From the NCBI GenBank assembly GCA_002429045.1, contig DIYM01000117.1, positions 1-43,898 on the forward strand: a DNA stretch of 43,898 nt. The letters are read 5' to 3'. Below, piece after piece: positions 7,513-14,894 of this stretch. The notes beneath the pieces were generated by a model. That model was not told where the DNA came from and did no database searches. It saw only the letters and a list, made by a program, of their open reading frames with translations. Origin of the DNA: Phycisphaerales bacterium UBA6054. Its GTDB lineage: Bacteria > Planctomycetota > Phycisphaerae > Phycisphaerales > UBA1924. Within the stretch, counting starts at the first letter, position 1. Each line of letters starts with the position of its first letter. The position numbers and the translations under genes are program-made.

Positions 7513-8520
7513 ATGCCATCCGCTTTGACCATCCTGCCCGACCCGCCACCGCCACCGGCTCCGATCGGGCTGATCGCCGGGGGCGGGGAGTTGCCGATGT
7601 TCATCGCCGACGGGCTGAAAAGGCTCGGCTACGAGGTGCACGGTGTCGGGCTCCACAGGCAGTTCGACCCGTCGCTGCCCGAGCGGTGCGACTCGTTCCG
7701 CGAGGTGGGGCTGCTGAAGGTCGGCGCGTGGGGCCGGGTGCTGCGTCGGCACGGCGTCCGGCACGCGATCATGGTCGGCAAGGTCGACAAAGCCAAGCTG
7801 ATGCACGACAAGTGGAGGCTGTTGCGCAACATTCCGGACATGCCCACCGCACTGGCGTGGTATAAGAAACTGCGGCACGACCGCCGCTCGCACGCCGTGC
7901 TGAAAGCCGTGGCCGATGAACTGCATCGCAAGGGAGTCCAGTTGATCGATTCGACCATCCCCATCCCGGATCAGTTGGCCGAGCCGGGCGTGATGACACG
8001 CACCCAGCCCACGCCCGAGCAACTCGCGGACGTCGATCTTGTCTGGCCCATGCTGGCCGAACTGCTCCGCCTGGACATCGGCCAATCCCTCACGGTGCGC
8101 GACCGCGATGTGATCTCGGTCGAGGCGGTCGAGGGCACCGACCGGATGATCGAACGGACGGGCGATCTGTGCAAACGCGGGGGCTGGACGCTGGTGAAAG
8201 GCGCCCGGGCCCAGCACGATCGGCGGTCGGATGTGCCCACGGTCGGGATCCGGACGATCGAGCACATGCACCGGCACGGCGGGCGTTGCCTCGCCATCGC
8301 CGCGGGGGATGTGATCATGCTCGATCGCCCGAACATGCTCAAGCGCGCGGACGAACTGGGTGTGGCGATCGTCGGGGTCGCGATGGCGCCCGCGACCGCG
8401 CAGGTCCGCGCGCCCGAGGAGGCCCAGATCGAGGCGAAGTCCGGGGTACAGCCCGACGGCGTTCCGGCGCTCCGCCCCGTTGTCCCCCCCGCCGAGGCGG
8501 TGCCCGGCACGCACGCCTGA
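7513..8520 (+). CDS. lpxI: UDP-2,3-diacylglucosamine pyrophosphatase LpxI
   Basis: LpxI hydrolyses UDP-2,3-diacylglucosamine to lipid X and UMP in lipid A synthesis, replacing LpxH in many Gram-negatives. The 335 residues show the family layout: an N-terminal Rossmann-like domain starting IGLIAGGGELP, then a C-terminal catalytic domain with SLTVRDRDVISVEAVEGTD, a basic loop LVKGA, the Asp/Arg segment RRSDVPTVG and the GDVIMLD strand. The C-terminal 35 residues are a Pro/Ala-rich tail beyond the usual family end (typically about 270-290 residues). The ATG at 7513 lacks a good ribosome site. The next gene starts two bases after the stop. Its presence implies that this planctomycete makes lipid A. 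Confidence 0.92.
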   Translation: MPSALTILPDPPPPPAPIGLIAGGGELPMFIADGLKRLGYEVHGVGLHRQFDPSLPERCDSFREVGLLKVGAWGRVLRRHGVRHAIMVGKVDKAKLMHDKWRLLRNIPDMPTALAWYKKLRHDRRSHAVLKAVADELHRKGVQLIDSTIPIPDQLAEPGVMTRTQPTPEQLADVDLVWPMLAELLRLDIGQSLTVRDRDVISVEAVEGTDRMIERTGDLCKRGGWTLVKGARAQHDRRSDVPTVGIRTIEHMHRHGGRCLAIAAGDVIMLDRPNMLKRADELGVAIVGVAMAPATAQVRAPEEAQIEAKSGVQPDGVPALRPVVPPAEAVPGTHA

Positions 8521-8522
8521 CC

Positions 8523-9131
8523 GTGGACACGACGCCCGAGTTTGTCTCCCGCGGCGGGCTCAAGCTGCATCACGCGATCAACGAGTTCGGTCTCGCTGTT
8601 GCCGGGCTGGTGTGCGCCGATCTCGGATGCTCGACAGGCGGGTTCACCGACGTGCTCCTCTCCCGCGGGGCGTGGCGGGTCCACTCGGTCGATACCGCGT
8701 ACGGCGAGCTGGCGTGGAAACTCCGGCAGGACGACCGCGTTGTGGTGCACGAGCGCTCGAACGCGTTGCACCTCGATCCCGCCGAGCCGGTCGACCTGGT
8801 CGTGATCGATCTCGGGTGGACCCCGCAGCGACTGGCGTTGCCCGCGGCTGCGAAGTGGCTCAAGCCTGACGGGCGGATCATCACACTCGTCAAGCCGCAC
8901 TACGAGTGCGAGAAGTCCGAGCTCGGGCCCGGCGGGGTGATGGACCATGCGCGGGCGGAAGAGGTCGCCGAGGGGGTCCGCGACACACTGCCGGCGTTGG
9001 GGTTCGGGGTGCTGGGCTGGACCAAGAGCCCGGTGATCGGCGGTGCCGCGGGCAAACGCAAGAAACGCAAGGGCACCGGCAACCCGGAGTGGCTCGCGTT
9101 GCTCGGGGCGAACGCGCCCGGCGGAGGGTAG
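8523..9131 (+). CDS. TlyA-like FtsJ-fold methyltransferase lacking the S4 domain
   Basis: A 202-residue SAM-dependent methyltransferase. It begins almost directly with the TlyA signature FVSRGGLKL, followed by the SAM-binding motif ADLGCSTGGFTD and the catalytic-region LVVIDLGWTPQRLALPAA; a third block, ITLVKPHYECEKSELGPGGV, matches the TlyA substrate-pocket region with its KPHYE. TlyA proteins 2'-O-methylate rRNA and carry an N-terminal S4 RNA-binding domain of about 60 residues, absent here. GTG at 8523, two bases after lpxI, is the only sensible start; the open frame upstream is a shadow of lpxI. A basic tail (GKRKKRKG) may supply RNA affinity. The fold is sure, the substrate is inferred. 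Confidence 0.82.
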   Translation: MDTTPEFVSRGGLKLHHAINEFGLAVAGLVCADLGCSTGGFTDVLLSRGAWRVHSVDTAYGELAWKLRQDDRVVVHERSNALHLDPAEPVDLVVIDLGWTPQRLALPAAAKWLKPDGRIITLVKPHYECEKSELGPGGVMDHARAEEVAEGVRDTLPALGFGVLGWTKSPVIGGAAGKRKKRKGTGNPEWLALLGANAPGGG

Positions 9132-9152
9132 CGGTCAGGTCGGGGGCAGTGG

Positions 9153-10199
9153 TCAGGCCTGCGCCTTCGGCCAGCCCTCCGGCTCTTCCTCCGCGTCGTG
9201 GAGCATGTGCCAGACCTTGTCGAGCAGCTCGTCGGTGCCGGCGCCGATTCCGCCCGAGATGCCGACGGTCTCGTGATCGGGCCCGAGCTGGAGTTCGGCC
9301 CGCAGGGACTTGATGGCTTCCGGCCACTCGGTCTCCGAGCCCAGCAGGTCGAGCTTGTTCAACGCGATGATCTCGCGTTTCTCGGCCAGTTGCGGCGAGT
9401 AGTCCATCAGCTCGCGCCGGATCGCGCGGTAGTTGTCCGCCGGGCGAGACCCGTCCGGGGGCATCACGTCGAGCACGTGAACGATGACCCTGGTCCGTTC
9501 GACGTGGCGCAGGAAGTCGTGGCCCAGGCCCGCTCCGTCGGCCGCGCCCTCGATCAGGCCGGGGATGTCGGCGATCACCAGGCGACGCCCGCGGTCGAGC
9601 GAAGCGATGCCGAGCTGGGGCGAGAGGGTGGTGAACGGGTAGTCGGCGATCTTCGGGTCGGCGCGGGTGACGGTCTTGAGCAGTGACGACTTGCCCGCGT
9701 TCGGCAGCCCGACAAGGCCCACCTCCGCGATGACCTTGAGTTCCAGGCGCAGCGCGACGACCTCCCCGGGATGGCCCGGCACGGCGTTGCGGGGGGCCTG
9801 ATTGGTCGCGCTCTTGAAGTGCTCGTTGCCGAAGCCCCCGAACCCGCCGCGTGCGATGACCTGCGAATCGCCCGGACCGAGGTCGGCGAGCAGCTCGCCC
9901 GACTCTTCGCCGAAGACCATCGTGCCCGGGGGCACACGGATCAGGCGCGCGTCGGCGTCAGCGCCGGTTCGGCTGTTGGATCCTCCGGGCTCGCCGTCTT
10001 CGGCTTTCCACTCGTAGACGCCGCGGAAGTCGATGAGCGTGTTGATGCCGTCGTCGGCGGCGAGGATGACATCACCCCCACGCCCCCCGTCCCCGCCGTC
10101 GGGGCCGCCCTTGGGCTGGCCCTTGGACCGACGGAAGGACCGCTTTCCGTCGCCGCCCTTGCCGGCTTTCAACAGGATGCGCGCGCGATCGACAAACAC
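9153..10199 (-). CDS. obg: Obg family GTPase (ObgE/CgtA)
   Basis: Essential ribosome-associated GTPase acting in 50S assembly and stress control. All parts are visible in 348 residues: the glycine-rich Obg domain (1-158, with DGGDGGRGGDV), then the G domain with P-loop GLPNAGKS (164-171), switch YPFTT (187-191), DIPG, and NKLD. The C-terminal OCT domain of some homologues is absent, which is common. The start is GTG; no ribosome site precedes it, but TAGGCT lies exactly six bases upstream, as in the other candidate leaderless genes here. It converges with the TlyA-like gene with a 21-base gap and no obvious terminator. Confidence 0.97.
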   Translation of the reverse strand: MFVDRARILLKAGKGGDGKRSFRRSKGQPKGGPDGGDGGRGGDVILAADDGINTLIDFRGVYEWKAEDGEPGGSNSRTGADADARLIRVPPGTMVFGEESGELLADLGPGDSQVIARGGFGGFGNEHFKSATNQAPRNAVPGHPGEVVALRLELKVIAEVGLVGLPNAGKSSLLKTVTRADPKIADYPFTTLSPQLGIASLDRGRRLVIADIPGLIEGAADGAGLGHDFLRHVERTRVIVHVLDVMPPDGSRPADNYRAIRRELMDYSPQLAEKREIIALNKLDLLGSETEWPEAIKSLRAELQLGPDHETVGISGGIGAGTDELLDKVWHMLHDAEEEPEGWPKAQA

Positions 10200-10205
10200 G
10201 CCCGA

Positions 10206-10211
10206 AGCCTA
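10206..10211 (-). promoter_or_regulatory. Candidate leaderless -10 element of obg
   Basis: TAGGCT, six bases, then the GTG start of obg on the minus strand. It fits TANNNT placed so that transcription would begin at the start codon. No Shine-Dalgarno sequence competes with it. Confidence 0.35.
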
Positions 10212-10252
10212 GGGCCCGGGCGTGCTCCTCCGCGTGTTGGCTTGAGATCTGA

Positions 10253-10660
10253 TCAGGCGGCGCGCAGGAATCGTCCGGCCGAGAGGGCGCGGATCAGGCG
10301 CTCTCGATCGCCCGCGCGGTCGTACCGGGTCACCGCAACGGCCATGCGGGACGCGCCGGGCTCGTCGAGGTCGCACCAGACAACGTTGCCCGTAAGAAAA
10401 ACCGCCCGCCCCGGCCCGATGTCCTGCCCGTTGCCCGTGACAGGCCCGGGGAGGGTCACCCTGAGCGATACCGTCGTGCCCGGTTCGACGGGGCGGTCGA
10501 GCTCGAAGCACACGCCGCCCTCGGAGATGTCGTAGATGTGCCCGGACAGCGTGTATACCTCGTCCGGATGCACACGGGCCTCGACCGGGGTGTACCCGGG
10601 ATTCATCTGGAAGCGGGGGAAGGCCCGGCGGTCGATCGGGTTCAGTTCGGCGACGTTCAT
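10253..10660 (-). CDS. PilZ-domain protein (c-di-GMP receptor)
   Basis: A 135-residue single PilZ domain. The two c-di-GMP-binding motifs are intact: RRAFPR (RxxxR) near residue 11 and DISEGG (DxSxxG) near residue 45, followed by a beta barrel with PGTTVSLRVTLPGP and VVWCDL. It should bind cyclic di-GMP in the cytoplasm and pass the signal to a partner, as in motility or polysaccharide control; the partner is unknown. The ATG at 10660 is supported by GAAAGG about 8 bases upstream. The longer open frame upstream overlaps the Fur gene and is not used. It is encoded 53 bases before obg on the same strand. Confidence 0.88.
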   Translation of the reverse strand: MNVAELNPIDRRAFPRFQMNPGYTPVEARVHPDEVYTLSGHIYDISEGGVCFELDRPVEPGTTVSLRVTLPGPVTGNGQDIGPGRAVFLTGNVVWCDLDEPGASRMAVAVTRYDRAGDRERLIRALSAGRFLRAA

Positions 10661-10776
10661 GCTCTGTGCCTTTCGTTGGCGACGCGACGGTACCGGCGTC
10701 TCAGAGCGATATCGGGCCGTGCGGGGCCCGGCTTGATCCCGGTTCTGAGATCCGCCTGACCGAAGGGCGACTCCGA

Positions 10777-11244
10777 TCAGGCGTCGGCGATGTCGATATG
10801 GACGCCCTTGATCCGCTCGGCGTCGATTCCGGTCCCGTCCATCCCGGACGAGCCGAGGGCGGACAGGATCGCATCGGAAACGCTCTGTGGCGCATCGATC
10901 ACCCGCCCGTCGGGCAGGGTCAGGTGGACATGCGGCGAGACGTCGGCGTCGTATCGGCAGGGTCCCCCGGCCGAGCGGGCGGGCAACCGGTGGGCCAAGC
11001 CGCACGACACGAGCGTATCGAGCGTGTTGTACACCGTTGCTTGGGAGATCCCCGGGTCCGCCGCCCGCACCCGGATGAGCAGGTCCTCGACCGTGGGGTG
11101 CGTGTCGGTCCCCGCCAACGCGGCGTAGACCAGCTCTCGCTGGCGTGTGCAGCGGACCCCGCAGCCACGGAACATCGCCCGGGCGCAATCGATCGACGCG
11201 TGCGGCTCGGGTTTGGGCTGGTTGGGCCTGGATGGGGGCTGCAT
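10777..11244 (-). CDS. Fur-family regulator lacking the CxxC zinc site
   Basis: A 155-residue Fur/PerR-family DNA-binding protein. The winged helix is recognisable: RCTRQRELVYAALAG, HPTVEDLLIRVR, and the recognition segment GISQATVYNTLDTLVSCGLAHRL. In the dimerisation part the HVH motif remains, but the region that normally reads HLIC-x-x-CG is HLTLPDG, so the structural zinc cysteines are gone. The C-terminal half (VIDAPQSVSDAILSAL, then GVHIDIADA) keeps the beta-strand pattern. Sensory metal or redox input is therefore not predictable from Fur or PerR. Start ATG 11244 is preferred; an in-frame TTG at 11283 is possible. Targets unknown. Confidence 0.85.
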   Translation of the reverse strand: MQPPSRPNQPKPEPHASIDCARAMFRGCGVRCTRQRELVYAALAGTDTHPTVEDLLIRVRAADPGISQATVYNTLDTLVSCGLAHRLPARSAGGPCRYDADVSPHVHLTLPDGRVIDAPQSVSDAILSALGSSGMDGTGIDAERIKGVHIDIADA

Positions 11245-11319
11245 CACCGGATTGTTGCCGGTATCGGGGTCCGATGCCAGCAAATCGGCGTGGAATGCTC
11301 GCCGAACGCCCCGGGCGGG

Positions 11320-11853
11320 TCAGAGGATGCTGTTGGGCTCGTCGAGTTCGAACTCAAGATCAGGGGTCGCCGGTTCGCCAGACTCGGGAGCGCGAACCTC
11401 CATACGCCGGTGCTTGATCCCGGCCTCGTTGAAGAGGTCGGACGCGACCGACCAGCCCAGGCGGTCGTAGAACGGGATCGCGACGAGCTGCGCGTGGCAA
11501 TACAGACCCGGGAGTCCGAGTTCCCCGAAGGCGTGGGCCTCGATCGCGATCATCAGCTTGCGTCCGACCCCCTCGTTCTGACGCTGCGGGTCGACGCAGA
11601 CCTGCTGGACCTTCCCGAACGTCTCGTCCCGGCTCTCGTCAGGCGGGAGCAGGGTCGCGGCCGCCAAGACGCGTTCACCGGTCGGGTGATCGAAGACCGC
11701 GACGAAGTGGGTGCAGCGCTGCTCGTTCCCGGGCGCCAGGTCGTGGTAGTCCTGGATGCTCAGTCCGATGGGCGCAAGCAGAATCCGTGTCCGCAGATCG
11801 ATCGCCTGATCGTACAGCGGGTCGTTCATCCCGATGCGTTTGATGCGGACCAA
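11320..11853 (-). CDS. GNAT-family N-acetyltransferase (TTG start)
   Basis: A 177-residue acyl-CoA-dependent N-acetyltransferase. It has the GNAT core: a substrate helix with DPLYDQAIDLRTRILLAPIGL, strands with RVLAAATLLPPDE, and the acetyl-CoA motif QQVCVDPQRQNEGVGRKLM (the Q/R-x-x-G-x-G/A equivalent is QNEGVG), then FYDRLGWSVASDLF with the usual Tyr. The start is decided by a perfect AAGGAGG (11861-11867) seven bases before TTG at 11853, giving MVRIKRI, a typical N-terminus for this type. The open frame continues upstream across the divergent membrane gene but is not real. Substrate unknown. Confidence 0.88.
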   Translation of the reverse strand: MVRIKRIGMNDPLYDQAIDLRTRILLAPIGLSIQDYHDLAPGNEQRCTHFVAVFDHPTGERVLAAATLLPPDESRDETFGKVQQVCVDPQRQNEGVGRKLMIAIEAHAFGELGLPGLYCHAQLVAIPFYDRLGWSVASDLFNEAGIKHRRMEVRAPESGEPATPDLEFELDEPNSIL

Positions 11854-11860
11854 CTCGGCG

Positions 11861-11883
11861 CCTCCTTCCCACAGAATGTAGCA
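11861..11883 (-). promoter_or_regulatory. Extended -10 and Shine-Dalgarno of the GNAT gene
   Basis: On the minus strand TGC-TACATT (11883-11875) fits an extended -10 (TGnTANNNT), and AAGGAGG (11867-11861) follows about seven bases later, seven bases before the TTG. The leader would be only about 15 bases. This site decides the non-ATG start. Confidence 0.5.
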
Positions 11884-11909
11884 CAAGTCCCGGGCCCACG
11901 CGGCGCCGA

Positions 11910-11915
11910 TAGGCT
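11910..11915 (+). promoter_or_regulatory. Candidate near-leaderless -10 element
   Basis: TAGGCT followed by five bases and the ATG at 11921. The hexamer equals the one before obg. A GGAG touches the ATG, too close to work as a normal ribosome site. Confidence 0.3.
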
Positions 11916-11920
11916 TGGAG

Positions 11921-12766
11921 ATGGCACCCGCCCGGGCATGGAAAGACGAGTACACGCTGCTGTGCGAGCGGTGCGGGTATGTGATCGAGGGACTTCCCGG
12001 CGACGGGGGCTGCCCCGAGTGCGGCAAGCCGATCGCCGAGAGCCTGCCCGAGCGGCGGACGGGCACGGCTTGGCAGGTGCGACCGCGGCTCAACCAGTTG
12101 CCGAGGACCTGGTGGCGGTCGCTGCGGCACCCCCTCCGAACGCTGGACCAGATGCGGCCGCGGTCGAAACGCGACGCAAGACTCGGGTTGTGCTCGGTCT
12201 TCGCCGGCGGACTGCTGATGGGATGTGGGTGGTGGGATCCCCTGCTCTGGATCTACACCCGACCGCTCCCCAACGAACAGCTCGACGCTTGGCGCCGACT
12301 GACCAGCGCGCTCATCGCGATCGGGTTCGGTGTCGTGACGGCTGTGCTGCTCGCTGGCGTGATGTGGACGCTGACGCGAGTTGAGACGAAAGGCCTTGGG
12401 GTCATCGCGCGGACCAGGGGCTTTCGGATGTCGCGGGAGTTCCGATGTGCGATCACCGCGCACGGCTGCGCGGGCTGGGTGCTGGCCGGCGCCATGTTCT
12501 TTGTGCTGTGCTCGCTCAGCAACTGGATACTCGATATGGCCCGCGAGCCCGATTGGCTCTGGCCATCTTCGGGCCAAGGCACAGCGATCTGGATGCGGGG
12601 GTCAACGCGGCTCCCCTGGTGGGCGCACGAAGCCGTCTGGCACGCCCGCTGGGCCGGACTCTTGATCGGTTTTTTGTGGTTCGAGACCTTCGCGTGGCTC
12701 GGGCTCCGGCGATTGAGGTACGCCAACACCCAGCGACCGACGCCGACAGGCTCTGGTTCCGCCTGA
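11921..12766 (+). CDS. Zinc-ribbon membrane protein
   Basis: A 281-residue protein. An N-terminal zinc ribbon (CERCGYVIEGLPGDGGCPECG, two CxxCG knuckles) is typical of many planctomycete membrane proteins. Then follow about four hydrophobic segments: LGLCSVFAGGLLMGCGWW, LIAIGFGVVTAVLLAGVMW, GWVLAGAMFFVLCSLSNWIL and WAGLLIGFLWFETFAWLGL. A short basic and polar C-terminus ends the chain. No enzyme motif can be seen; the cytoplasmic ribbon may bind a partner. ATG 11921 is chosen; a TTG six bases earlier is possible. It diverges from the GNAT gene with a 67-base gap and converges on a PilZ gene. Function unknown. Confidence 0.8.
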   Translation: MAPARAWKDEYTLLCERCGYVIEGLPGDGGCPECGKPIAESLPERRTGTAWQVRPRLNQLPRTWWRSLRHPLRTLDQMRPRSKRDARLGLCSVFAGGLLMGCGWWDPLLWIYTRPLPNEQLDAWRRLTSALIAIGFGVVTAVLLAGVMWTLTRVETKGLGVIARTRGFRMSREFRCAITAHGCAGWVLAGAMFFVLCSLSNWILDMAREPDWLWPSSGQGTAIWMRGSTRLPWWAHEAVWHARWAGLLIGFLWFETFAWLGLRRLRYANTQRPTPTGSGSA

Positions 12767-12772
12767 GGGGTT

Positions 12773-12798
12773 GCGGCGTGCGCGACGGGCTACGCCGC
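12773..12798. terminator. Possible bidirectional terminator hairpin
   Basis: GCGGCGT and ACGCCGC form a perfect 7-bp stem with a 12-base loop between the converging membrane-protein and PilZ genes. It overlaps the last codons of the PilZ gene and no T-tract follows on either strand, so it is a weak call. Confidence 0.25.
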
Positions 12799-13380
12799 GG
12801 GCCGATCGGGAGGCTCGATCCGGCGGAGCTCGTTGAGCAGGGGCAGCACCTGCTCGGCGGACGCGCCCGACTCGACCAACGCGCACACTTCGTCCGCCAG
12901 GCCGCGGCACCGGGCGAGCGCTTCTCGGAACGGCATCACCGCTCTTTCGGTTTCCGGATCACTCGCATCGATCGCGGACAGCAGCGTGGTTTGCCCCCCC
13001 GTGAGTTGCTCGGCGAACCGCAGCCCGACATCGTGGATATGCCCGGCGGTGTGCTGGCACCGGACCACGGTGGCTTCGAGAGTGAGGGGGGTCCGGTCGG
13101 TGCCTATGACGACCAGGTAGCAGTCCTGCTGGCTGGGCAGGAACGCGGTGTGCAGGATCGCCGCCCCGGATCGGCTGATGTTGCGGAGGTAGACCTCGTG
13201 CCGGCTGACAATCTCGCCCGGGCGTCCCTGAATCAGGACCGCGGGCCGACTCGCGTTGAGGCGTTCGGCGATCCGGAGTTCGCTGTACGTGCCCTCTTCT
13301 TGCTCGATGATCTGAGCGAGCCGCTCGAGTTCGGAGCGTGTGAGCCTCAGCCTGTGGATTGGTACGATCGCGTCACTCAT
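12790..13380 (-). CDS. PilZ-domain protein with C-terminal helical region
   Basis: A 196-residue cytoplasmic protein. An N-terminal helix (RSELERLAQIIEQEEG) precedes a PilZ domain with RIAER (RxxxR) and NISRSG ((D/N)xSxxG), so c-di-GMP binding is plausible although Asn replaces Asp. The barrel continues with LTLEATVVRCQHT and VGLRFAEQL, and the last 50 residues are helical (ALARCRGLADEVCALVESG). ATG 13380 was chosen over 13449 because it has AAGG shortly upstream and starts just before the structured part. Expression may be controlled by the CACATGTG pair in the divergent gap shared with ispG. The partner protein is unknown. Confidence 0.82.
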   Translation of the reverse strand: MSDAIVPIHRLRLTRSELERLAQIIEQEEGTYSELRIAERLNASRPAVLIQGRPGEIVSRHEVYLRNISRSGAAILHTAFLPSQQDCYLVVIGTDRTPLTLEATVVRCQHTAGHIHDVGLRFAEQLTGGQTTLLSAIDASDPETERAVMPFREALARCRGLADEVCALVESGASAEQVLPLLNELRRIEPPDRPAA

Positions 13381-13446
13381 ACACCTTGCCCCCGCGTGTG
13401 CTGCGTTGCCGATGAGGGGTCGGCTCGCCCGCCGCGGACATTCACC

Positions 13447-13485
13447 CACATGTGTGTCCTAAATCAAGTTTGCGAATCACATGTG
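13447..13485. promoter_or_regulatory. Pair of CACATGTG palindromes, candidate operator
   Basis: CACATGTG occurs at 13447-13454 and again at 13478-13485, 31 bp apart (about three helical turns), on both sides of an AT-rich stretch in an otherwise GC-rich region. A further inverted repeat, TGTGTGTC with GACACACA, overlaps both copies. The site lies in the 205-base divergent gap between the PilZ gene and ispG. Nothing else is evident in that gap beyond the ispG -10. Confidence 0.4.
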
Positions 13486-13573
13486 ACACACAGGCTTGCG
13501 CAGCGGTTCTGCTGAGGCATACGCCCCCCCCAAGGCGGGTGTGGTCCGCTCGGAATCCGGACGTGGTCGGAGA

Positions 13574-13579
13574 TACGAT
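13574..13579 (+). promoter_or_regulatory. Candidate leaderless -10 element of ispG
   Basis: TACGAT, then six bases, then ATG at 13586. The preceding GA gives GATACGAT. No Shine-Dalgarno sequence is present. TACGAT-N6-ATG recurs with identical spacing before the sulfotransferase gene at 42920. Confidence 0.45.
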
Positions 13580-13585
13580 TGCGTT

Positions 13586-14893
13586 ATGGAGAAGCGTCGC
13601 CCGACCCGTCAGATCAGGCTTGGAGACGGAAGGACCGGAGTGGTCTGCGTGGGCGGCGGGCTGCCCGCCGATCATGCGATGGCGGACGGCTCGACCGCGC
13701 CGGCACCGGTGTCTGTTCAAACGATGACCGCGGGCTACACCCACGACATCGACAAGTGTGTCGCCGAGATCCACAAGCTGCACACCGCCGGCGCCGACGT
13801 GGTGCGCGTCGCGGTGCCCGAGAAGAAGGACACCGAGGCCCTCAAGGAGATCCTCGCGCAGACCTCGGTGCCGATCGTCGCCGACGTGCACTTCCACTTC
13901 AAGCGGGCGCTCGAGGCCGTGGAAGCGGGCGTGCACAAGATCCGGCTCAACCCGGGCAACATCAACGACCGGGCGCAGGTGGAGGATGTGATCTCGGCTT
14001 GCAGGGACGCGGGGATCCCGATCCGGGTTGGCGTCAACGAGGGCTCGATCATCGAGCGCAAGGACAAGCAAGCGCGGGCGAAGGAACTCGGCGCGTTCTT
14101 CAGCGAGCAGAAGCACGGCTACATGCTCGCGATCATGATCGCCAAGCTCGAAGAGTATCTGGACATCTTCTACGACAACGACTTCTTCGACATCGCGATC
14201 AGCGCCAAGTCGATGGACGCCACCATGGTGATCGATGCGTACACCGAGATCAGCAGGCGGTTCCCCCACCCCTTGCATCTCGGGGTGACCCACGCCGGCC
14301 CGAAGGAGACGGGGTGCATCCGCTCGATCGCCGCGCTCGGTACGCTGCTTGCCAACGGGATCGGCGACACGGTCCGCATCTCGTACGCGAACGACCCGGT
14401 GTATGAGGTCGAAGATGGGTTGGAGTTGCTGTACTCGCTGGGCCTGAGGGAACGGAAGGGCGCCGAACTGATCGCGTGCCCGACGTGCGGGCGGATCCAG
14501 GTAGACCTATTCACGCTGGTGCAGGACGTGAACAACAAACTCGAAGACGCCATCCGCGTCCCGATGAAGGTGGCTGTGATGGGCTGCGTTGTGAACGGCC
14601 CGGGCGAGGCCGAGGGTGCGGATGTCGCGGTGTTCGCGGGCGATCGCAAGGGCATCATCTACGTGCAGGGCGAGCGGGTCGCGACCGTGGGCGAAGAGGA
14701 GATCCTCGATCGCCTGCTCGAAGAGTGCCTGGCGTTCCAGGTGAAGATCGAGTCGGGCGAGGCCAGACTGGGCGAGAAGAAAGTAGACATCGTGCCGCCC
14801 GATCCTGAGGGCGAACTCGGGAGTGGCTGGGAGAAGATGGCGGCCGAGCGGATCAGCGGGAAGACCGACCTGACGATCGGGCGGACCTCGTGA
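13586..14893 (+). CDS. ispG: 4-hydroxy-3-methylbut-2-enyl diphosphate synthase IspG
   Basis: IspG (GcpE) converts MEcPP to HMBPP in the MEP isoprenoid pathway using a [4Fe-4S] cluster. The 435 residues include the TIM-barrel start RRPTRQIRLGD, VQTMT, the HFHFKRALEAVEAGVHKIRLNPGNI segment, LGVTHAGP, and cluster ligands C298, C301 (ACPTCGR), C334 and E341 (GCVVNGPGE), which match E. coli C270, C273, C305 and E312. Between the first strand and VQTMT there is a short extra loop (GLPADHAMADGST). The C-terminal 50 residues exceed the core. ATG 13586 is chosen because the upstream frame is unlike IspG; it has no ribosome site but a -10-like hexamer six bases before. Confidence 0.96.
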   Translation: MEKRRPTRQIRLGDGRTGVVCVGGGLPADHAMADGSTAPAPVSVQTMTAGYTHDIDKCVAEIHKLHTAGADVVRVAVPEKKDTEALKEILAQTSVPIVADVHFHFKRALEAVEAGVHKIRLNPGNINDRAQVEDVISACRDAGIPIRVGVNEGSIIERKDKQARAKELGAFFSEQKHGYMLAIMIAKLEEYLDIFYDNDFFDIAISAKSMDATMVIDAYTEISRRFPHPLHLGVTHAGPKETGCIRSIAALGTLLANGIGDTVRISYANDPVYEVEDGLELLYSLGLRERKGAELIACPTCGRIQVDLFTLVQDVNNKLEDAIRVPMKVAVMGCVVNGPGEAEGADVAVFAGDRKGIIYVQGERVATVGEEEILDRLLEECLAFQVKIESGEARLGEKKVDIVPPDPEGELGSGWEKMAAERISGKTDLTIGRTS

Positions 14894-14894
14894 T

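Noticed and set aside
7084..8514. A 476-residue minus-strand gene running through the lpxI region
   Set aside because: Only its last 82 codons have protein character (zinc ribbon); the rest is antisense to lpxI.
12773..12798. Strong bidirectional terminator between the membrane-protein and PilZ genes
   Set aside because: The stem is real but short, has a 12-base loop and no T-tract; kept only as a weak call.
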